A stretch of DNA of 64,000 nt, taken from the NCBI RefSeq assembly GCF_010093815.1, contig NW_022985564.1, positions 540,590 through 604,589 of the forward strand. The letters are read 5' to 3'. This document shows, piece by piece, positions 54,367-64,000 of the stretch. Every line of letters starts with the position of its first letter. The stretch's first letter is position 1. The stretch comes from Pseudovirgaria hyperparasitica. Taxonomy: Eukaryota > Ascomycota > Dothideomycetes > Acrospermales > Acrospermaceae. The translations under genes and the position numbers were made by a program. Under the pieces are notes generated by a model. It did no database searches. It was given only the letters and a program-made list of their open reading frames with translations, and was not told where the DNA came from.

Positions 54367-57300
54367 TCACAAATTCGCTCTAGGCTTTCCCATCGTCGTA
54401 CGTCTTCTTCGTTGTTTCTTGTCCGGCTCCGGGCCCAGCGGGGCCACCGGTTTGGCGGCGGCAGCAGCATCGTCAAACAACTGCTGACCACAAATCTCGA
54501 CCAGTGCCAGTACACGTGTTTGCACCGTCGCCCCGTCTCGCCTGTTCTTCCTAAAAAAAAAATCAGTAAAAGTACCGTGGGCAATTCCGCTCACATACCC
54601 TTCTCTCCTACTCTGCGAAATCATCTCCGCCCAGTCCCACAGCTTGCCCTTCGCCAGAATACGACCAGTCTTGGGGTCGCGAGAGGGCCTCCAGTCGTCA
54701 GCAAGTCTCAGCGTTGGCGGGACTTTCGAGTCTTTCGTCTTCGCTGACGATACTATAATCCCCTCTTCCTCAAAGCGTTGATAGGCGTTTTTGAGCGTCT
54801 CCTTATTCACAGCCTCAAAATACGACAGGTCGCCCTGATGGTATAACGTCTTGCCGAGCTAGAAAAGGAGGAAACGTCAGGCAAACAGATCTTCACACAC
54901 ACACAACGCTACACCACAGCACAAACATAAGAATCGTGAGACATACCAGTTGTGCTTGATCCTGTACCTTCTTCGTCTCGAGCCAGACCTGCGACGATGC
55001 AATAGGGGGCGTGAGCATTATAAGACTCACGGCACCCAGCCAACTCGCCTCAATGAATGGCCAGATCAAGAAACAGTAGAAATCGAAATTTTCGCGGCCC
55101 CTCTCTCGTTCCCTCTCGCTCAGCTCAACGAAGCGGATCTCACCTTGCGGTAGCGCTGAGAGCTCAGAAGCACCATCTGATGGAGCCACAGGAGATGGCC
55201 CATCACGAACAACAGTCACCACATCGTCATTTTCGAGAGAGCGAATAGTCTTGCCCAAGTTGGCCTCGAGACCTTCCGTTGGGAAAATGAACTCGCCGCG
55301 GAAGAGCTGCATACTACATTAGATACTGGCAAGAGCTGTAAACATGCAGGAAGACGACATACCTGAGAAAGAAAGTACACATGATCACGCAACTCCGTGT
55401 AGGAGATCCTCTGTTCTTGACGCCCGCCGCCCTGCTTGACACGTATATACATGCTAGCACTGGTAAGAGCCTGGAGAATGAAGAGATGGATCGTCATATT
55501 GCGGTAGAATGAGAGCTGGAACCTGAGCATCATCAGCAAGGCATTCCAAACGTGCGCTGGCAAAAACAGCATACCTGTCGACTGCGTAGTATGTATCTTC
55601 AGGCAGTCCTTGGACGACACCAACAAGATCAGCACCAAGAACATCTAATCCTCTCTCAACGACGACACTTGTTGGCAGACCCGAGAAATGTGCAACACGA
55701 CCTCCTTGAGAACGCACACGGTCGCTTAGCCATTCGACACGACGTATCAATTCTGATTTCCCAACACCACGACCTCTCAGGGTCAAGAGTACGGTGCCGA
55801 TCAAGGCCGTAGGCATCACAACAGACACTTCATTGATCTCCGACAGGACACGGTACCCCAGAGTTCTTAGAAGACGGAGCCTCGTCTCCTTATCATCGAT
55901 ACGCTTAGGCATCTTGCTGTAGCGTGCGATTTGCTGATCAATGAAACCCCTCAAACTCCACGGCTCATGAAAGCGAACATCGACACGTCCAAGTTTGAGC
56001 GAGAGGATTGAAGATGCAGACAGGAAGTCCATCAGGTTCTCTTTTTGCTTCGGCTGCCCGAGGAGCTCACTTATATATGAACTGAAGAGCACGATCAGCA
56101 CCAATTGAGTCGCTATACCCGCGAGATGAGCACTTACTCTACTTCAATGACTTTGTCATACTGCGTGCTGACAGGACATATTATGGTGTCCTTGACACGA
56201 CCAGACAGTACACTATCGAGGATATAGCTGAGCACACCGAATTTAGGAGGAAGAAGCTTTCCGGTTCTCGAGCGCCCGCCCTCTGTATCTTATTAGCAGG
56301 TGCATTTGCATTCATGCGAGATCATCCTACTCACCAACAAAACATTCGAAGTTGAAACCATCCTGAAGCAATACGTCGATATAGGCTTGCACCATCGTAA
56401 CGTAGAGCTGATCGTCACCAAAGCTCCTGCGAATCCACATAGCGCCTACAGGGATAATTGTGTCAGCTCACATGTCTCTCATATTCATGCTTTGGCAACA
56501 GTCCAATAAGTTCTGATACACACGACTCTCCACGCAGCACTCATGAACGCCACCATGAAGTCTGCCTCCAGGAGTACCAATGCTGTTTCCTTCAAATCAA
56601 ATCGAACAATGTACATTGGCTACACATGCCACCGCATGTATCGTAACAATGAGGACTTCGCCATGCGACAGGCATACTGAGAGATGGTCAACTTACCTGC
56701 ATGCTGCAGAAATGTTCCAACAAGAGGAAAATTCAAGTTGTCGCCAGCTACCACGGTTGGAAGCGCAAGCCCAAGCCGATAACAGACCAATTGCAACGAG
56801 ACGTAGTCAACGTGTGATCTATGACAAGGCAGGAACACAATCGACTGCTTATTCTTGGCCGCCTCTGTAGCCACTGCTCGTAGACGAAGGACCTCCTCGC
56901 TGGACACATGGATGCCTGTCTCAGATCAGCCCTGTACAGCCATGTCACAACACAGTATCATGGACATTTATCTGACCTTGATGGTATGCCCTCGTCAACA
57001 GCTGTGTCGCCAGATAGTAGGCCCCACGGATAAAGCTTTTACTCTCCATCTTGCAAATCATATTATCCGTAATATCCTCCGCAACCTCTCTGATCTGCTC
57101 GCCAATCTCTTGCCTCCTCCTGGCGCGATCCTTCTTCCCCAGAGTCCCTTGCTCAATCTCAACATCCACTCTTCCGCCCGCAAGTTTCGCGATTCTCTCT
57201 TGTACCCGCACATCCTGCATCACCCGGTTCTTCATCCGCTCGCTGAAGCCAGAGTAGAAAATTGGCTGACCCACGATCGAGTCGTATGATCGCCACCCGG

Positions 57301-57511
57301 TCCCGGATACGTACAGCGAGACCTCGCGTAGGAAGTCCATGGGCGAAGTCCGGAATCGTGCCATGTTGTCTATCAGGTTTTCCTCGGAGCTGGGCGCGTC
57401 GTAGCCCGCGGGGTGGAGCGCGACGTGGTCGCCGCGGATCGAGATGTCAGGAGCAGCCGTGGAGGCATCGCGTGCTGCCGCTGCAGGTGAGGAGCTTCTT
57501 GATGACGGCAT
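54367..57511 (-). CDS. GNPAT/PlsB-type glycerol-3-P or DHAP acyltransferase
   Basis: Nine exons (57511-56977, 56915-56697, 56445-56335, 56282-56138, 56081-55575, 55522-55363, 55306-54947, 54858-54599, 54550-54367) give 826 aa in a consistent frame. Acyltransferase motifs in order: LPCHRSHVDYVSLQL (HX4D), VAGDNLNFPLVG, CFVEGGRSRTGKLLPPK and ICPVSTQYDKVIEV. This is the mitochondrial-GPAT/peroxisomal-DHAPAT/bacterial PlsB family, different from the yeast Gat1/Gat2 type. It acylates glycerol-3-phosphate or dihydroxyacetone phosphate, the entry to glycerolipid or ether-lipid synthesis. Hydrophobic segments (SVVMPTALIGTVLLTL; FYCFLIWPFIEASWLGAVSL) suggest membrane association. The protein ends in PRANL; ANL also ends human catalase and works there as a peroxisomal signal. 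Which substrate it uses is open. Confidence 0.9.
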
Positions 57512-59353
57512 TATGGTTGAGGGGAGGTTGTGCTGTGGTGTGGGTGATTTTTTTGTTGTGCAATCGCAGGTTGTGGGATTCGTGGTGCGGTTTTGGGGCT
57601 TCGACGTTGCGCAGAGAGATCTACACGAATGCTTTCTTTTCCCCCCTGGGTCTATCAAGCGCAGGGTACTCGGAATTTTGAAAGGAGATGCGCTTGGTGC
57701 TGTTCGTTGTCGAGGATATTCGCGAGGGTGGGCGTCGCTGGGAATTCGAGTCTTGACGAAGCTATGGTATGCGAAACAACCCGAGTCTTTTGGCAGTCTT
57801 CCTCGGAGAAGATATCTACTACAAGGTTACCTCGACCGAAGTGCCTTCCTCTCCAGCCCAGCAAGGCAAGGAAGCCGTAATCGAGTGTCGTCGCGAGGTC
57901 CGCTTGTTACCTAGGTAGATGCGTATAGGTGATGAAATGCGAAATGAAGCAGTCCTTTTATCTTCTTCAAAGTTGCGAACCTTTCAATCTCGACCAGACA
58001 ACCTTGTCGCCAGGTCTCCGCTTGCTCTGCACGAAGACTTGACAAGCAGGAGCATGATGATATCAAGCATGGTGGTATGGCGTCCAATGAGGGGGGTGAT
58101 ATACAGAAGGTTAGTTCGGATTATTAGCTTCTGTGCTTTGGCCCCGATCACGAAACCTTGGAAGGGAGGGAGCCGCGGCACGATGGGATGTCGTCTCTCC
58201 TGTGGGGAAAACTTTCCAGCCAGAGCCCTGTGGGTCTGTCTCCCCTAACCGAAACAGACTTTACCACATTTGCTCAAACGTGAGCGAATATGCACTGCTA
58301 TGTTAATACACCTGCAGACGAGGTTCGTGATATCTTACATATTGAACCAGGAAAAATGGAGAAGAGTCCTTGTATGTGCTCTCTTGCTTTCTTTTCCTAT
58401 AACCCCCCTGCCAACTTCTGACATGGCCGTGAATCTACTTGATGAGAACATCACCCTAGACGCTACGACATGATTAGGGAGAAAGTATCGTACCTAAACT
58501 AAATAAGAGCACATAATTCTCGCATCTTAACGTCCATGACAGACACGAGGCAGGAATTCGCCAATATCAATACTGCTCTTCGTAGCGAAGAACGGAATGA
58601 CAAACATAATACATTGATGTGTCTACTGCCTTGGGGCCTGGTGTCTAAAGCGGACTCTCAAGCAGAGAAAAGCCTACTAATATAGCAGAGCGAGAATGAG
58701 ACGCTAAATTAAACGCATACTAGCATGTCCATGCTGCTGAGTTATATTATCTGGACATATTGCGTTTGTGGTGGTCATGATGATGACAATGATGATGGTG
58801 ATGATAACAACAGTCTTCCTGGACTCGAGACTTGAGCCGGCTTCTATCCCTCCAAGACCCTGCGCGTGAGGAGTCTGAGCAGGTAATAAGCCATCAAGGC
58901 ATGTGCTTGAAGGTCTCAAATTTCAAGGATTGTGATCCAAGTAACTCGATGATTTTGGGCGTGACATAAATAGATGGATGATCGATTGGTTAGCAATAGA
59001 GGGACTGTGCGGAGGATATATTTAGCTTGTTGATTCGGATATATAAGTAGGGATTGGGTCAATTTTGTGACCAAATTGCATTATATTTGTCATCTCCATT
59101 TGATTCGACATGGTCGACTCTATGCTGTTTCGTATACGAAGTACAAGTCTACAAGACCAGCCCACAACCACATGAATCATCCACACATCAAGATATCTAC
59201 GAGAATATAGTAAACAACCGAGCAAACGCCTCTAAATGCAGTTGAATCATGGATGATGTCCTCCACGCCTGAATATGCCGCACCGAATAGGATTTGTGGT
59301 TCCCAGGATCATCTCTTCCGTTCATGGTCGCCTAGGGTACCAGGGTATCTGAA
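57512..59353. other. Intergenic region of 1.8 kb
   Basis: The left part is the promoter of the acyltransferase gene. Frames between 57650 and 58480 have no domains. At 58770-58815 a GATGAT/GATAAC microsatellite-like tract occurs. The right part is the 3' side of the phosphatase gene. No gene is supported. Confidence 0.4.
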
Positions 59354-60436
59354 TCAAAGGAAATACTCAGTCTGCACCTCTTTGCCTTGCTGGTTCTGTT
59401 GCTCGGCTCGATGTACATCATTTTCTGGAGCTGCTTCAAAAACATTAAAAAATCGTGCTCCTGTGTCGCTGACTTCTAGAACGGAGGCCATGTTACCGCA
59501 GCGATAGCAGTAATTTGGTGCACTCCAGACTGTACTGAGTCGATCTTCGTACAAAACTTGGTATCCTTCTTGACACAGTTGGTGAGCGCGTAGTATATGG
59601 GACATGTTGTTGACCTCCAGAAACTTTTTCACCACTTGAGCACCGAACGTGTATCCGGCACCTCTTGGCGACAGGCTGAATTCATCGCGCTCGGAGTCTG
59701 GATCACTCCACACTAGATCAGCCATGGGCCCCTCGTGAGGAATCTCTCGGAAGCGGTCGATAATCTTGATCTGGTCGATCGAATGTATACTTGGCGACAG
59801 ACCTCCGTGTACGCAGAATATCTGGTCATTGATCACCACGGACAATGTGAGGAAGTCAAACATATCTGTGAAGTAATGCCATACGTTCGCATTGCCATAT
59901 TTTCGACTGCATTCGGTGTAGAATCCGTATGACTGTGTCACTCCTCGAGATTCATGATTACCACGAATAAGGTGTACGCGCTGTGGATATCGAAGTTTGA
60001 GGCACACGAGTAGGGATATTGTTTCGACGCTGAAGAGACCACGGTCAACGTAGTCACCTAAATCGATAAACACCTGTTAGGAGATAGACGCTTTAGCAGT
60101 AGCCTGTGTCGTTACGTACCGAGGAATAGGTAGTTGGTATCTGGGGGAAAGCCGCCAATCCGAAAGATCTCTATCATGTCGAAGAATTGTCCATGTATGT
60201 CGCCCACCACTGTGACTGGAGCCTTGATGTGTACCACATTGCTCTCCTTCATTAGCAGCTCTTTTGCTTTGGCGCATATTGCCTCAATGACTGATTCTGC
60301 GAGGAGCTCTTTCTTGTATAGCCGTTGTATGCATTCGTCGAGGTCCAGGGAGTCTATCGCAAAAATATCAGACCCACTGCAAATTTCATGAGAGTACGAA
60401 CGAGCGAGGAAGAAACTCACTTGGTAGGCCAGGCAT
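59354..60436 (-). CDS. ppg1: Ser/Thr protein phosphatase PPG1
   Basis: Three exons (60436-60421, 60353-60120, 60057-59354) give 317 aa. The first exon is only 16 nt: MPGLP then LDLDECIQRLYKKELL. The metal-site blocks GDIHGQF, LGDYVDRG and RGNHESR, the HGGLSPSI loop and the SAPNYCYRCGN block are intact, so the enzyme should be active. The combination IDQIKIIDRFREIPHEG, SPRGAGYTFG and RAHQLCQEGYQ is typical of PPG1 rather than PP4 or Sit4/PP6. The C-terminus EYFL is the PP2A-like tail that can be methylated. In yeast Ppg1 acts with the Far/STRIPAK-like complex and affects glycogen and mitophagy. The second splice removes a 62-nt intron to give LFLGDYVDRG. Confidence 0.92.
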
Positions 60437-61681
60437 AGTTGGTAGCTCTCAGACAGCACACCGGAAAAGAGGAAGGATGAAGACGCTCTAGTAGAGCAGG
60501 ATGGATGTGTTTTAGTATGAAACCATTCTCCAGGTAGACAATAGTCTAAGACAGACTGAGGACTTATACCACAGTGAAAGGAGCCTGTATAGAAGGACAA
60601 TGCTTGGGAGAAGCTGACAACATAAATGCCCTGAGGCGTCACCTACCTATCTAGAAGGAAGTGCGCCAAGGGTAGTGGTGCCTGGGGCAGAAGTACCTAG
60701 GTATCGCCGGGACCAGGGGAGGTCGGTTGGTGAAAAGACGCCAAACCACTTGCGACGTCCGTTAGAAGCTTCCCTTTTCCTCCAAATCCATCCCTTCCTA
60801 CATCCCAACGGGTACGACGCCACAACCATAGTGTACAAAAGTCTCTCCATATATATATAAAGCCATCCATTCGTTGTCTATATCTGCACACCTGACCCTT
60901 CGGTCTATGCACATATGTCTACCGTTTCAAAGCTATAGAGCTCGTCGCCACCAGGCATCAGACCATATGCCATCTGTCCCAACGTCGATTAATTGTCCGC
61001 CGGGCCTCAATTGCTCACCAGGTAAGCTGAAACACGTTCTTTGGAAAGTCAGTACTGTTCCGCTCCTCATATGTGACTCTTGAGTTATTTCTAAACCAGA
61101 CCAATCTCGTTATCCTCAGTCATGAAGCGAAGTAGGATATGGAGTGAACCAAGTCCCGTTGAGTCTACCAACCTAAACACGCTACCTCTGCATCATATCT
61201 TGTCTTTTCTCAGGGTGTCGTGCCGTTCTTTGAAACGGCTTTTAAGTAAGCACAGAGGTCTCGATTGTACAGGTTGCATCTTCTTTTTCCACAGCGAGCC
61301 GATGCGGGTTTGGCTTCATCAATTATTGGCTGCTTTTCTGTATCCCAGAAATGTCCTACTTGTTTATTGCTGTTCTCTATACATCCTCTGTCCATCCACT
61401 GTCATCTGCTTTGCAAGGTAGACACGCAAACGACACTGATCGCGTTGTTCTTGGTTGAGTGCTCAGTCGGGAGGCATGAAGGGTCACCTGACTAGACCTC
61501 CTTCCGCTCCGCACCACTCAATCTACCCACTCTTCCTCACGCTCCATCTGCATTCTCTGGCCGCCATCGTCTCTTCATGTCTAACTCATGTCATCTCAGA
61601 ACATCCTCTGTAACAACAAGAACTCTGATCTTCTTCAAAAGCATACCTGCCTACGAGTAGGTCGCACCTTGCGACCTGCTG
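60437..61681. promoter_or_regulatory. Divergent promoter region (PPG1 / Q-P-rich gene)
   Basis: 1.2 kb between divergent genes, holding both promoters. A TATATATATA stretch at 60851-60860 is the only obvious core-promoter-like element. Frames here (plus 61122-61421 and others) show no domains. Confidence 0.45.
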
Positions 61682-63776
61682 ATGGCCATGTACCAGCAGC
61701 AAGGCCATAGACCGTAAGTCATTTCCATATATCACTACAGCCATGTATCAGCATGATATACTGCGCGTCTATCTACCTCCTCTGCTATAATTGCAGGTAC
61801 ACGGCACCTCATCAGGTCGGCTGTGGATCGCTCTCGGTGTTTATTTCTCTCTATTTTCAATCAAGCTGTCGCTAACTCGTAGATGTCTGATGTACAGGGG
61901 AGGCTTTCCATACAAAAAGAAAAACAACCCCGTGGTCACTCGCTACCCTCCTCCACCGGGCTACCAACCAGGCTACCAGCAAACTGGTTACCAACCCCAA
62001 TGGCCTCAAGGCCAGCAAGCTCCAGCTCCCAGTACTCAACAGGCATATTCCTATCCAAATCAAGTGCATCAGTCTCCCCAACACCAGAGTCAGGGATATT
62101 CCCAGCAGTCACCGTATGGCACGTATCCACAGGCGGCCCCCCAGCATTACACCCACCCTTCCAACCATAGTGGCTACTATCAACCGCCTCCCCATAATCA
62201 ATACACACCGCAGGTAGTACAACAACAGCAGCAGCAACCTGTGCATCCCCAACAGTATCAACACCAACATCAGCACCAGCCAGCCCTGCAGCACAATTCC
62301 TCGTCTTCCTACACAGGCAATTCCCCTCAATCTACATTCTACCCTACATATTCGAGTCATGTGTCAGCCTCACCCCAGAGCGCACACAGTGCACAAGGAT
62401 CATCCTCATTTACACATCACAAAGGTATGCAAAATGGCCATCCTTATGGTCAAACTTATCCTCCCCAAACGCACATCCAGAGCCATCATTCGCGGGCCTC
62501 GCAACCACCTGGTCCGCAGTATCCTCAAAGCCAAGGATACGACTGGCTCGGTGGTGTCTATGCGGATGACATGGGTACTGACGCTATTATTCCGCATGTC
62601 GATGAAGCTCCGCCACCACGAAAGCTTCCTAAAGAAGGACCGTGTATCTTTGCCCCCGAGGATGAGCATGTTTTCTGGGATTTCGAGAACTCTGTCGGAG
62701 CATTCTGGCCAAAGGCCGGAGACTACGTAAACCCTCGAACAAGCATAGGTGTTCAAGGTATTTGATTAATTTGATGTAACATGCATAATCACTAAATCAT
62801 TATAGTTTGGCGGTCTGCTCAAAGGCTCACGCGGCCGCTACCAAGCTTATGGAAGGAAGCCGAAGAGCAAGCACAAGCACCTCCTAAAGAACCACTCAAC
62901 TATGGCAACTCTGTTTCAGAGTATCATACTGCTGAGAATGCTCACGAGTCTCAACTTGACGTTCGGCAGACAGACTTTTGGGAAGAGGTAAAACACTTTT
63001 CAGAGTTCAAAGAATTACAGATACCACGGACGTCAAATCCTAGAACCATATCCAAGGATGAATGGAGCATCATGGACTCTTTAGACCAAGCATTGAATAC
63101 CTCAATAAATTCTCAGCCCCCGACATCTTTAAGCCTACAAGGTGGAGAAAAGCAAAAAACCTTTGGATTTTCAGTTGACAGCAACCACCGTACCAGTAGT
63201 CAGTCATCGAGCAATGGAAAGCGTCGGTCTCCCGGACAGGATTATAGACAGACGAAGCCCCCTACCGATCTAACACAAAATGCCGAGCTAGACGCTGCCC
63301 AGGAGGAGATCCTCGCCCGATTAGGTGTCTCAGGGCCAGCGAAACCTTCTGTTTGGACGCCTGCTGATGTTGTGCCTGGGTCTATACCAGGTGCTCCACC
63401 TCCGCCGCCGCCGCCACCACCACCGGAGCCCCAAATGAGGCGCTCACCGTCAATAGATCCCTGGGCGGAGAATCGAGACCGACGTTCCCCCTCACGACAG
63501 TCTTCTGGCAGCCACAAAACAATTGCTGGTTCGGACTTTGATCCAGACGGCCATGACTCTCGTGTACTGAATGAAGAATCGATCAAGACCGAAGATGTTA
63601 CGCATAAAACGGAAACTTCTCTCCTTCGCAAGCGATCACGAGGTAACGACCTTTCGCTGTATGCCGCTTCGGACCTTGGCCGTAATCAAGAGGATGATGG
63701 CGGCAGACAAGCTGATGATGGTGGTAAGAAGAAGCGGCCTAAGCTGAACGGCCGCATCAGCTCCGTATATGGGTAA
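61682..63776 (+). CDS. Gln/Pro-rich protein of unknown function
   Basis: Three exons (61682-61713, 61898-62757, 62806-63776) give 620 aa. The first exon encodes MAMYQQQGHRP and joins GGFPYKKKNNPVVTRYPPPP in phase; the ATG at 61682 lies in GATGGCCATG. Residues 20-225 are a low-complexity Gln/Pro/Tyr/Ser/His region like prion-like or RNA-binding-protein tails. A folded-looking block follows: EDEHVFWDFENSVGAFWPKA and QGVWRSAQRLTRPLPSLWKE. The rest is disordered, with a run of eleven prolines (about residue 500) and a basic nuclear-signal-like end GGKKKRPKLNGRISSVYG. No known domain is recognised. A role in nuclear or RNA biology would be a guess. Confidence 0.75.
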
Positions 63777-64000
63777 GCTGTTCTTCTCTAGTCCATTATA
63801 TTCCTAACGAACAAGTAGCCGCCGTTAATATACAGACTCGCAACCTTGAAATGTTTTCATGGACTTCTTGCACATACCATGTCACGGCTGTGCAACGCAT
63901 TGTGTTTCAAAGGCACTCTCACTTCACGAGTGTCTTAAGTCGTTCCGTCCCTACACAGACATAACTTAGAATAGCACTTTGCAACTTGTCTTGTAATTGT
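63777..64000. other. Right edge
   Basis: 3' side of the Q/P-rich gene. No further feature is visible before the end of the window. Confidence 0.4.

Noticed and set aside
1-64000. tRNA, rRNA, CRISPR array, telomere repeats, intact mobile elements
   Set aside because: None could be recognised by eye on either strand; a tRNA scan and repeat search would be decisive.

Overview
The window is nuclear DNA from a filamentous ascomycete (Pezizomycotina; a Dothideomycete is my guess, not shown). The reasons are compact genes with many 45-130 nt GT-AG introns, fungal-only families (GT15 mannosyltransferase, fungal SLATT, DUF2293, DUF1763, GPI mucin-like wall protein) and almost no recognisable transposons. 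One assembly gap of 815 N lies at 9624-10438. I rebuilt the gene models by hand from reading frames and splice signals; exon limits are given in each entry.

Left part (0.5-9.2 kb): biotin synthase (bioB-type, mitochondrial-looking), a FAT1-like very-long-chain acyl-CoA synthetase ending in ARI, a Kre2/Mnt1 mannosyltransferase and, divergently, 8-amino-7-oxononanoate synthase (bioF-type) ending in the peroxisomal signal ARL. This looks like part of a biotin locus whose early step is peroxisomal and last step mitochondrial. The acyl-CoA synthetase is an attractive but unproven neighbour.

9.2-25.3 kb: simple repeats, the gap, an AT-rich scrap, a 95-aa unknown gene, a possible relic with two in-frame stops, then a minus-strand run: MFSD1-like transporter, C2H2 factor, fungal SLATT membrane protein, S9 peptidase and a secreted unknown protein.

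25-41 kb: a decayed coding stretch (perhaps P450-like), then housekeeping genes: DUF2293 protein, DUF1763/LYR-like protein, MOZART1 (gamma-tubulin ring complex), a CCDC25/NFACT-R protein, a GPI-anchored repeat protein and the kinetochore protein NUF2. The CCDC25 model is in frame only if a single G (35235), flanked by two good introns, is an exon of one nucleotide; this is the most unusual observation here.

41-64 kb: a large disordered protein, a thioredoxin with two plausible starts (mitochondrial and cytosolic), about 4 kb of gene-poor DNA full of mini- and microsatellites, a tiny acidic/cysteine-rich protein behind a CA-only leader, a GNPAT/PlsB-type acyltransferase ending in ANL, the phosphatase PPG1 and a Q/P-rich unknown protein. 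I found no tRNA, rRNA or CRISPR array.
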